This document shows, one piece after another, positions 56,301 to 63,359 of a stretch of 64,000 nucleotides of DNA. How positions within the stretch are numbered: position 1 is the stretch's first letter; each line of letters starts with the position of its first letter. Both the position numbers and the translations under genes were made by a program. The stretch is from Rhizobium herbae (GTDB lineage Bacteria; Pseudomonadota; Alphaproteobacteria; Rhizobiales; Rhizobiaceae): contig NZ_JAGGJV010000007.1 in the NCBI RefSeq assembly GCF_017873135.1, positions 186,001 to 250,000 on the forward strand, written 5' to 3'. Below the pieces are notes generated by a model. It made no database searches, was not told the DNA's origin, and worked only from the letters and a program-made list of their open reading frames with translations.

Positions 56301-58660
56301 CCCACATGTACGGCAACTCGACCGATCCGGATACCGCTGCAAAAGTGGCGGCGGCGCTCGACAAGATCGCCGATGGCCTCGATGCCTATGCCCAGCATTT
56401 CATCGGTTCGGCCGGAGCGGATATCTACGCCGGAACGCAATACAGCGACGAGATCGAAGGCGGCGCCGGAAACGACCTGCTTTCGGGCGGCAGCGGTGAC
56501 GACACCATTACCGGCGGGGCTGGCAGCGATATCATCGCTGGCGGCTTCGGCTCGGATACCGCGACCTATGGCGAGCTCAAGTCCGCCTACACCGTGACCG
56601 ACAACGAAGACGGAACGTTCACCGTACTCGACACGGTGGCCGGCACCAGCGACACCCTGACCGGCGTCGAGTTCCTGCGCTTCAAGGATGTGATCGTCGA
56701 TCTCTCGGACGGCAGCGAAGAAGTGGTCGGAGAGCCGCCGGAAAATATCCAGCTTTCCGCTTCCACGGTTGCGGAAAACGCGACGGTTGGAACGGTCGTC
56801 GGCACACTTTCGGCGGTGGACCCGGATGGCGGCACGGTCAGCTTTGCGCTGACGGGCGCCGTCAGCGACAAGTTCGAGATCGTCGGCAACGAACTGCGCC
56901 TGAAGGCCGGCATCGATTTCGAAACCGCGCAGTCGCACGAGATCACCGTGCGGGTGACGGACTCGTTCGGTAGCACTACCGACAAGACCTTCACCATCGG
57001 CGTGACCGATGTGAACGAGGCTCCCGTGAGCCTGGCGCTCACCAAGACCAGTGTCGCCGAAAGCGCTGCGGTCGGTACGGTTGTCGGCACACTTTCGGCG
57101 GCCGATCCGGAAGACGGCGTGCTGACATACACGCTCGGCGCAGACACGGACGGCAAGTTCGAGATCGTCGGCAACCAGCTGCGCGTCAAGGCTGGCCTCA
57201 ACTATGAGGCGGACGCCAGCCATCCGATCACCGTCATCGTCAAGGACGCGGCGGGCAACAGCACGTCCAGGAACTTTACCATCAAGGTCACCAACGTCGA
57301 TGAAGCGCCGGGCTCCGTGACGCTGTCGAAGGCGACGGTTGCCGAGAATGCATCGGTCGGCACGACGGTCGGCACGCTGTCCGCGGTCGACCCGGAAGGC
57401 GGCGACGTTGTCTACAGCCTGTCGTCCAACCCGGGCGGCATGTTCAAGATCGTCGACAACAAGCTGCAGGTCGCAAAGGCGCTCAACTACGAGACCGGTG
57501 CGAGCTACACCATCAAGGTCGATGCCATCGACGTCGGCGGCAATACGACGGTGAAGACGTTCACCATCGGCGTTACCGACATCAACGAGGCACCGGGCTC
57601 GGTGGCCCTGTCGAAGGCGACCGTTGCCGAGAACTCGGCCGTTGGCACGACGATCGGAACGCTGTCCGCGGTCGATCCGGAAGGCAAGGCGCTGACATAC
57701 AAGCTGACCGACAATGCCGGCGGCCTGTTCAAGCTCGACGGCAACAAGCTGCAGCTGGCCAAGTCGGTGAACTACGAGACCCTGAAGTCCGACACGATCA
57801 CGGTCGAGGTCAAGGATGCGGGCGGTCTGACGGTGACCAAGACCTTCACCATCGGCGTCACCGACGTCAATGAGGCACCGGGCTCGGTGGCCCTGTCGAA
57901 GGCGACGGTTGCGGAAAACACCAAGGTCGGCACGACCGTTGGCACGTTCTCGGCGATCGACCCGGAAGGCAAGGCACTGACATACAAGCTGGCCGACAAT
58001 GCCGGCGGCCTGTTCAAGCTCGATGGTAACAAGCTTCAGGTGGCCAAGGGCATCGACTACGAGACGGTCCAGAGCGACACCATCAAGGTCGAAGTCAAGG
58101 ATGCCGGCGGACTGACGGTGACCAAGACGTTTACGATCGGCGTCACCGACGTGCTGGAAACGATCACCGGCACATCGGCGTCGCAGACGATCAAGGGCGG
58201 CATCGGCGCGGACAAGATCGTCGCAGGCGCGGGCAACGATACCCTGCAAGGCCTGGGCGGCAACGACAAGCTCTACGGCGACGCCGGCAACGACAAGCTC
58301 TATGGCGGGCTCGGCGCCGACGATCTCACAGGTGGCGCGGGCTCCGATACCTTCCAGTTCAAGGCGCTGTCGGATTCAACCGTTGCCTCCTCCGGTCGCG
58401 ATACGATCTTCGACTTTTCGGGCATCGGCGGTGACCGGATCGATCTTTCGGGTATCGATGCGAGCACGAAGGCGTCCGGCGACCAGGCGTTCTCGTTCCT
58501 CGGAACGGCAAGCTTTACCGGCAAGGCCGGCGAGCTTCGCTATGAGAAGCAGGCGTCCGACACCTACGTCTATGCGGACGTCAACGGTGACAAGAAGGCC
58601 GACTTCGCCATCCATCTCGACGACGCCGTCACGTTGACGAAGGGATATTTCGTCCTGTGA
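53378..58660 (+). CDS. Giant RTX/cadherin protein with internal HasA-like domain (1760 aa)
   Basis: Predicted type I-secreted, Ca-binding mosaic. Order: beta-rich N-terminus (1-140); tandem-95/Big_9-like domain (about 141-230); RTX block (255-325); second Big_9-like domain (443-532); RTX block (555-625); one cadherin-like repeat (738-830); HasA-like hemophore domain (about 837-1005, haem-ligand candidates Y905 and H910 in NLEYSFGTHTIVGEIN); RTX block (1008-1060); five cadherin-like repeats (about 1123-1590); RTX block (1595-1660); serralysin-type C-terminal domain ending GYFVL. No signal peptide. The cadherin repeats are highly alike at DNA level. The stop overlaps the receptor start (TGATG). 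A long antisense frame across it is a composition artefact. Confidence 0.85.
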   Translation: MATASTTTPQGTTITIDDNSFDPQIAAGTVVATVTVSDPDGLWNFFIVPPDIDGQSAMTSFGWVYDAAGSQGAAEEGISFEENTTSFTIKIVALTNIDFGALTSYDFGFATAYGPTYDEVEYEEGIFLPLTIEEDPGAVPTATDDTASAGKNIRTTINVLANDTDSDGTIDPTTVTVVDGPDHGTFSVNATTGVITYTPTKDYVGSDSFTYTVKDNDGNVSGEATVTIGVDSKLTLTSSNEAFAADALAIGTVEVDGGAGDDYLSGSSNPSTAGADTFYGGDGNDIIFGATGNDYIEGNAGNDYLRSGSGNDTLVGGEGNDTYGIRFFANKTSSTVDTGTVTIIDDDGVLWNGAPRPATVPSEWSSQPPAAAGYQITGTATSTGEGTWDLVVADDNGGTKTFALTLDGDDLKIVGGSETVTIKDYINGKFGITLDGVVVPTPVATADSAATVKDLSKTIDVLANDTDADGTLGPTTVTIVDGPLHGTLTVNATTGVITYKPTAGYVGADSFTYTVKDDAGNTSNVAAVTLDVAAAHILTSGDDVFSGDTKGLTASGIEVHGGAGDDYIVTSNQVAMPDTIYGDDGNDLIFTGRGDDYVEGGAGNDVIHARAGNDTVIGGAGDDTYVVRFTDTGTTTITDDDGTLFHGTFTPASIPASWSPAPGATSGFGISGEATIVSEGVWSLAVIETSGTVHTLTLTLTDGDLTIVESGKPQTVVIKDYVNGTFGITLASENHAPTNLALSNDNVDENSDVGTVVGTLSATDPEGGAVTYTLAQPSDYFEIVGNQIKVKGSLDYETIASHDLTIVASDADGNTTQQTFEIGVNDLDEAPTEPSKGTITIDVSGSGTTGVDFEAYMRGGFISDTVGGGFPSFDNSSAFIGEEMFIGYGTDATSKYVLAHGNLEYSFGTHTIVGEINTIEFGTRGTGSFDSNGYFTGADTLLKITGLTFANGKPANSTEEAQIEANGLVHLFGIAHMYGNSTDPDTAAKVAAALDKIADGLDAYAQHFIGSAGADIYAGTQYSDEIEGGAGNDLLSGGSGDDTITGGAGSDIIAGGFGSDTATYGELKSAYTVTDNEDGTFTVLDTVAGTSDTLTGVEFLRFKDVIVDLSDGSEEVVGEPPENIQLSASTVAENATVGTVVGTLSAVDPDGGTVSFALTGAVSDKFEIVGNELRLKAGIDFETAQSHEITVRVTDSFGSTTDKTFTIGVTDVNEAPVSLALTKTSVAESAAVGTVVGTLSAADPEDGVLTYTLGADTDGKFEIVGNQLRVKAGLNYEADASHPITVIVKDAAGNSTSRNFTIKVTNVDEAPGSVTLSKATVAENASVGTTVGTLSAVDPEGGDVVYSLSSNPGGMFKIVDNKLQVAKALNYETGASYTIKVDAIDVGGNTTVKTFTIGVTDINEAPGSVALSKATVAENSAVGTTIGTLSAVDPEGKALTYKLTDNAGGLFKLDGNKLQLAKSVNYETLKSDTITVEVKDAGGLTVTKTFTIGVTDVNEAPGSVALSKATVAENTKVGTTVGTFSAIDPEGKALTYKLADNAGGLFKLDGNKLQVAKGIDYETVQSDTIKVEVKDAGGLTVTKTFTIGVTDVLETITGTSASQTIKGGIGADKIVAGAGNDTLQGLGGNDKLYGDAGNDKLYGGLGADDLTGGAGSDTFQFKALSDSTVASSGRDTIFDFSGIGGDRIDLSGIDASTKASGDQAFSFLGTASFTGKAGELRYEKQASDTYVYADVNGDKKADFAIHLDDAVTLTKGYFVL

Positions 58661-60765
58661 TGCCTCAAAGCCGGATGACAGACAGAAAAGGGGGTGGCCG
58701 GAAAGGCCGCCCCGAACTGCGTTCAAAGCCAGGTGCGTATCCGCAGCGACTGACGCTGCTGGCAACCGTTTCCGCCTTCGCGATCCTGACGGCCGCCTCG
58801 CCGGATTTCCTGGGCCGGCCTGCTTTCGCACAGGACGCCACGCAAGAGCCTCTTGTCGAGACCCCGGAAGGCGCGACCATGCTCGAAAAACTGGTGGCGA
58901 CCGCCACCCGGATCGGCGAGAACGTCTACGACACCCTGTCCGGTTCGAGTGCCGCCACGCGCGACCAGCTCGAGGTCGAAATGCCGGGCGCGCCGGTTTC
59001 CCAGATCATGACGCTGGTTCCCGGCGTAACGACGCAGACCTCCGCCGACGATCCAGGCATCGCCATCAACATGCGCGGTCTGCAGGATTTCGGCCGCGTC
59101 AACGTGATGGTCGATGGCGCCCGCCAGAATTTCCAGAAGAACGGACATGAGGCCAACGGTACGTTCTATCTCGACACCAACATGCTGAAAGCGGTCGAAG
59201 TGACGCGCGGCCCGAGCTCGGTCGTCTACGGTAGCGGCGCCATCGGCGGCGTCGTCAACTTCACCACGATCGATGCCGACGACGTGCTGCAGGAAGGTGC
59301 CACCAAGGGCGGACGCGTCAAGCTCGGTCTCGACACCAACGGCTTCGGCCCGACCGTGCATGGTGAGGCAGCGATCAAGATCGAGGATGCCGCCGAATTC
59401 GTGATCGCCGGCACCTGGTTCCAGCCGGACGACTACAGCTCCGGTGATGGCGAGGATATCGAATCGGCGCAGGATCTTCGCTCAGGCCTTGCCAAGGCCA
59501 AGTTCCGCCCGACGGACGATCAGGAAATCACCCTGTCGGCGACGCGTTATTTCAACACGTTCGAAAACGGGACTTCCAGCATTCGTGAGGTCGATGTCAC
59601 GGTCGATACCTACACGGCCGGTTATCGCTATACGCCGGATTCCGATTTCTGGGACCTGAGTGCAAAGGTCTATTATACAAGCACCCTGTCCGACCAGGCC
59701 GCTGCGGCCGGGGCGCTCGGCGATTCCGAACAGTCCTTCGATATCGGCACGGCCGGTCTCGATATCTTCAACACATCGAAATTCGATACAGGCGCGTTCT
59801 CGCACGAATTGACCTACGGCGCCGATATCTTCCGCGACCGCGTGACGACGGTGGACGCGGCCGGCAGCAGCGACGACCTGACGCCGTCGGGCACACGCGT
59901 CGCCTACGGCACCTATGTGCAGGACAAGATCTCCTTCGACGACTGGCTCGAAGTGATCGGCGCCCTTCGCTACGACGGCTACAGCCTGAAGGATGACGAT
60001 GTCCGCATCGATGGCGAGCGCCTGTCGCCAAAGATCACGGTCGGCGTCACGCCCTGGGAGCAGGTGACCTTCTACACGACCTACGCCGAAGGCTATCGCG
60101 CACCGGCAATCACCGAGACCCTGATCGATGGCTTCCATCCACCGCCGGTCATGGGCCAGTTCTTCCCAAATCCGAATCTCAGGCCTGAAGTGGCACACAC
60201 GATCGAGGCCGGGGTCAACCTGCGCTTCGACGATGTCATCGCCACGGATCAGCTGCGGGTGAAACTGGGCGTCTTCCAGAACGACGTCGACGACTATATC
60301 GACCAGGTGTTTCAGAGGTTCCCGATCCCGGGCGGCTATCAATATCAAAATATTGCAAAAGCGCGGATCAAGGGCTTCGAGTTCGAGGCCAACTACGATG
60401 CGGGCACGATCTTCGCCGGTCTCTCCGGCCAGATCATGGATGGCGAGAACCTGACGGATGGCGGGCCGCTGCAGAAAGTGCCGCCGTTCCGTGTTGTGAC
60501 TTCGCTCGGCTTCCGGGCGCTGGACGAGCGCCTGACGGCCGGAACGCGGCTGACCGTCGTCGGCAAGAAAGACGATGATCTCGCCACCGGCTTCGTCGGT
60601 GAAGCATACCAGCTGGTCGATCTCTTCGCCAATTTCGAGGTCAACGACACGACGACGGCCAACCTGCAGCTGAACAACATCTTCGACCGGGAATACACCC
60701 AGTATCTGAATGCCGATCCCAGCCCGGGCTTCAATGCCAAGGCGTCTTTGACGATCAAATTCTGA
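58660..60765 (+). CDS. TonB-dependent haem/hemophore receptor (HasR/HemR-like)
   Basis: Outer-membrane receptor, 701 residues from the ATG at 58660; a GTG one codon earlier and an ATG at 58675 are alternatives. A signal peptide with a long basic lead ends PAFAQ; plug domain from about 65 (TRIGENVYDTLSGSSA, VPGVTTQTSADDPGIAINMRGLQ in outline, RGPSSVVYGSGAIGGVVNF); then a beta barrel ending ASLTIKF. The barrel has the haem-receptor pair YRAP (479-482) and NPNL (504-507) with H493 between them, the position of the key haem His in HemR-like receptors. It is translationally coupled to the giant hemophore gene, so the natural ligand is probably haem delivered by the neighbouring HasA-like proteins. 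Confidence 0.87.
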   Translation: MPQSRMTDRKGGGRKGRPELRSKPGAYPQRLTLLATVSAFAILTAASPDFLGRPAFAQDATQEPLVETPEGATMLEKLVATATRIGENVYDTLSGSSAATRDQLEVEMPGAPVSQIMTLVPGVTTQTSADDPGIAINMRGLQDFGRVNVMVDGARQNFQKNGHEANGTFYLDTNMLKAVEVTRGPSSVVYGSGAIGGVVNFTTIDADDVLQEGATKGGRVKLGLDTNGFGPTVHGEAAIKIEDAAEFVIAGTWFQPDDYSSGDGEDIESAQDLRSGLAKAKFRPTDDQEITLSATRYFNTFENGTSSIREVDVTVDTYTAGYRYTPDSDFWDLSAKVYYTSTLSDQAAAAGALGDSEQSFDIGTAGLDIFNTSKFDTGAFSHELTYGADIFRDRVTTVDAAGSSDDLTPSGTRVAYGTYVQDKISFDDWLEVIGALRYDGYSLKDDDVRIDGERLSPKITVGVTPWEQVTFYTTYAEGYRAPAITETLIDGFHPPPVMGQFFPNPNLRPEVAHTIEAGVNLRFDDVIATDQLRVKLGVFQNDVDDYIDQVFQRFPIPGGYQYQNIAKARIKGFEFEANYDAGTIFAGLSGQIMDGENLTDGGPLQKVPPFRVVTSLGFRALDERLTAGTRLTVVGKKDDDLATGFVGEAYQLVDLFANFEVNDTTTANLQLNNIFDREYTQYLNADPSPGFNAKASLTIKF

Positions 60766-60776
60766 GCCTGCCCCGC

Positions 60777-60829
60777 CCGCCGGCAACGCCGGCGGATGGT
60801 TTGAATAGCGACCGGCGGCCTTTCGCCGG
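60777..60829 (+). other. Two hairpins between receptor and third hemophore gene
   Basis: CCGCCGGC-AAC-GCCGGCGG (60777-60795) and CCGGCG/CGCCGG (60812-60829). Neither has a T run, so they look like RNA-processing or stability elements rather than terminators. They may set the expression ratio of receptor to hemophore. Confidence 0.5.
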
Positions 60830-60886
60830 CCATGGCTGCAAGCGACACCCGCAAGACGGGCGCGCCCAACGACAAGGACTGACGAG

Positions 60887-62725
60887 ATGACCATCACCAT
60901 CACCCTGACCGCCGAGATCGGCTCTTCCGCCGGCGTCGATTTCAACACGGAATTCACCAGCTATTTCTCAGAGCTGGTGCCGACGGGATGGCCATATATT
61001 CTGGGTGGCGCCAGCACGTTCGAGGGCGACGAGATCGTGCTGCTCGACAAGGTGGTCGAAGGCCAGGAAAGCGACACCAAGGCCATCATCCTCGATGGCG
61101 AGGATTTCAACTACTATTTCAACGACCACACGCTGAGCGGGACACTGACGACGGTGCGCCTGTCGACGCTCGGGGACAGCTACAATGAAGCTGACGGCTC
61201 TTTCGACCAGGAGGAGAACGGCCATATCACCAATGTCACGACGCCGATCGAGATCAGCGGGCTCAACATCTCCAATCCTTACGGCGTCAAAGGCGATCTC
61301 CACGACGTGATCTACGGCCTGATGGGCGGCGACCATGACGGAGGCGGCACCTCCAATCCGGCTCCGCTGGAAGCATTCCTGTGGGCCGAGGCGCATAATA
61401 TCGTCGGCTCGACCGGCGCCGATAAATACAGCGGCACCCAGTTTGGCGATACCGTGCGCGGCAATGGCGGCAACGATGTCTTTGACGGCAAGGGCGGCTC
61501 CGATACCGCGGTCTTTTCCGGTACGAAGGCGAACTACACATTGACGAAGAATGCCGACGGCAGCATCACGGTCCAGGACAACCGCGCCGGCAAGGATGGC
61601 AAGGACACGCTGAAAAACATCGAGACGGCGAAGTTCTCCGACGGCACGATCGACCTGACGACCTGGTCCGACAAGGCGCCGACCTCGCTGGCGCTATCGA
61701 AGGCAACCGTCGCGGAGAATTCGGCTGTCGGCACCACGATCGGCACGCTGTCGGCGGTCGATCCGGAAGGCAAGACGCTCACCTACAAGCTGACGGACAC
61801 GGCGGGCGGCCTGTTCAAGCTGTCGGGCAACAAGCTTCAGGTCGCCAAGGCGCTCAACTACGAGGCGCTGCAGAGCGACACGATCACCGTCCAGGTCTCC
61901 GATCCGGCCGGCAACACGACGACGAAGACCTTCGCCATCGGCGTGACGGACGTACTCGAAACCATCGCCGGCACATCTGCCGCCGAGACGCTGAAGGGCG
62001 GGATCGGCGCGGACAAGATCCTCGGCGGCGCCGGCAATGACGGGATTTATGGTTATGCTGGCAGCGACCAGTTGTTCGGCGAGGCCGGCAACGACACCCT
62101 GAACGGCGGCAAGGGTGCGGACAAGCTCGACGGCGGCGCGGGCACCGATACCGCGACCTATTCCGGCGCCACGGCAGGTGTCACGGCAAGCCTCGCAAAT
62201 GCCGCCGTCAATACCGGCGATGCCAAGGGCGATGCCTATGTGTCGATCGAGCGGCTGACGGGCTCAAGCCACGCCGACAAGCTTTATGGCGATACATCCG
62301 TCAACCTGCTCAGCGGCGGTGCCGGCGACGATATCCTGTCGGCCGGTGCAGGCAACGACACGCTCTACAGCGGGCTCGGGGCCGACGATCTGACAGGCGG
62401 AGCGGGCGCGGACACTTTCGTCTTCAAGACGCTGGCCGACACCACGGTTGCCGCTGCCGGACGCGACACGATATTCGATTTTTCGGGCACCGGCGGCGAC
62501 CGGATCGACCTGTCGGCCATCGACGCAAATGAGGCCGCCTCCGGCAATCAGGCATTCAAGTACCTGGGCACGGCAGCATTCACCGGCAAGGCCGGCGAAC
62601 TCCGGTATAGCAAGCAGGCCTCTGACACCTATGTCTACGGCGACACCAACGGCGACAAGAAGGTCGATTTCGCCATTCACCTGGATGATGCGATCTCGCT
62701 GTCGAAGGGATATTTCGTGCTGTGA
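60887..62725 (+). CDS. HasA-like hemophore domain with cadherin and RTX modules (612 aa)
   Basis: Predicted secreted haem-binding protein. HasA-like domain 1-172 (DFNYYFNDHTLSGTL with Y76 and H81 as haem-ligand candidates; IEISGLNI; LHDVIYGLMGGD). Then RTX (174-210), a linker, one cadherin-like repeat (264-356), RTX blocks (360-420 and 463-510), and a C-terminal secretion domain nearly identical to that of the 1760-aa protein, ending SKGYFVL. No signal peptide, so type I secretion is expected; no ABC exporter or membrane-fusion gene for it is in the window. AAGGA lies upstream of the ATG. Confidence 0.82.
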   Translation: MTITITLTAEIGSSAGVDFNTEFTSYFSELVPTGWPYILGGASTFEGDEIVLLDKVVEGQESDTKAIILDGEDFNYYFNDHTLSGTLTTVRLSTLGDSYNEADGSFDQEENGHITNVTTPIEISGLNISNPYGVKGDLHDVIYGLMGGDHDGGGTSNPAPLEAFLWAEAHNIVGSTGADKYSGTQFGDTVRGNGGNDVFDGKGGSDTAVFSGTKANYTLTKNADGSITVQDNRAGKDGKDTLKNIETAKFSDGTIDLTTWSDKAPTSLALSKATVAENSAVGTTIGTLSAVDPEGKTLTYKLTDTAGGLFKLSGNKLQVAKALNYEALQSDTITVQVSDPAGNTTTKTFAIGVTDVLETIAGTSAAETLKGGIGADKILGGAGNDGIYGYAGSDQLFGEAGNDTLNGGKGADKLDGGAGTDTATYSGATAGVTASLANAAVNTGDAKGDAYVSIERLTGSSHADKLYGDTSVNLLSGGAGDDILSAGAGNDTLYSGLGADDLTGGAGADTFVFKTLADTTVAAAGRDTIFDFSGTGGDRIDLSAIDANEAASGNQAFKYLGTAAFTGKAGELRYSKQASDTYVYGDTNGDKKVDFAIHLDDAISLSKGYFVL

Positions 62726-62810
62726 TGCGAAGAGGCCGCTTTGCGGCGCCTCAGTCCGATCCGGCGGACAGCAGGTGGGGGGCGAGGCCTTTCCAAGGGC
62801 TCTAACGAAA

Positions 62811-62834
62811 ACGCCCGGCATTTTCGCCGGGCGT
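62811..62834 (-). terminator. Terminator for rpiB-tpiA on the minus strand
   Basis: ACGCCCGGC (62811-62819) pairs with GCCGGGCGT (62826-62834). On the minus strand the stem is followed by TTTTCGTT, fitting termination of the leftward rpiB transcript; it may also stop rightward transcription from the third hemophore gene. Confidence 0.7.
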
Positions 62835-62893
62835 CGCTCTGCAGGAGATGAGGGAGGATCTCCATAGCCTGCGGAAGGTCTTCGATCAGAGGA

Positions 62894-63331
62894 TCATTTG
62901 CCGGCGTCGAGCCGGTCGATCGCCTGGACGTTGCCGGCCGACGAGCCGTTCGGATCGAATTCGGATTCCAGCCACTTGTCGACGATGGCTTTGGCCAGTT
63001 CCGGCCCGATGACGCGTGCGCCCATGGTGATGATCTGGGCATTGTTGGACTTGGCGGCGCGCTCGGCCGAATAGGTGTCGTGGGTGAGCGCCGCGCGGAT
63101 GCCCGGCACCTTGTTGGCGGAGATCGAGACGCCGATGCCCGTGCCGCAGATCAGGATACCGCGGTCGTTCTGGCCGCTGACGATGGTTTCGGCCAATCCC
63201 TTTGACAAGTCCGCATAGAAGCCGGACTGGCTGAGATTGCTGACCTCCAGGCCGCTCTTGGTGGCAAGATGGGCTTCGATGACGTCGAGAAGCGGCTTGC
63301 CTGCGCTATCGGCGCCGATTGCGATTTTCAT
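62894..63331 (-). CDS. rpiB: RpiB-type sugar phosphate isomerase (EryI-like)
   Basis: 145-residue LacAB/RpiB isomerase with IAIGADSAG at the start, catalytic C62 in [14 protein letters not shown] and the phosphate-binding Arg region ([14 protein letters not shown]). Interconverts aldose and ketose 5-phosphates; in erythritol-type pathways RpiB paralogues (EryI) isomerise four-carbon sugar phosphates. It starts 28 bases after the tpiA stop. Pairing with tpiA and nearby dhaKL favours a tetrose pathway over general pentose metabolism. Confidence 0.92.
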   Translation of the reverse strand: MKIAIGADSAGKPLLDVIEAHLATKSGLEVSNLSQSGFYADLSKGLAETIVSGQNDRGILICGTGIGVSISANKVPGIRAALTHDTYSAERAAKSNNAQIITMGARVIGPELAKAIVDKWLESEFDPNGSSAGNVQAIDRLDAGK

Positions 63332-63359
63332 GACTGTTTCCTTCCGTTGACGGTGTTTT

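Noticed and set aside
53024-58249. A 1741-codon open frame on the minus strand opposite the giant RTX/cadherin gene
   Set aside because: Its product is Arg/Asp/Gly/Val-rich repeats that mirror the forward Ca-binding repeats, with no domain, and it lies wholly opposite a gene with clear domains. Repetitive GC-rich codons keep the antisense frame open.
54180-58330. Regularly spaced short DNA repeats that could suggest a repeat array
   Set aside because: They are in frame and encode GGxGxDxxx RTX nonapeptides and cadherin repeats. There are no unique spacers or palindromic repeat units, so this is not CRISPR.
60777-60829. GC-rich hairpins read as a terminator after the receptor
   Set aside because: No T run follows either stem on the plus strand; recorded only as RNA structure.
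59482-60957. A 491-codon minus-strand open frame opposite the TonB receptor
   Set aside because: No recognisable domain, and the forward strand encodes a complete receptor with signal peptide, plug and barrel motifs.
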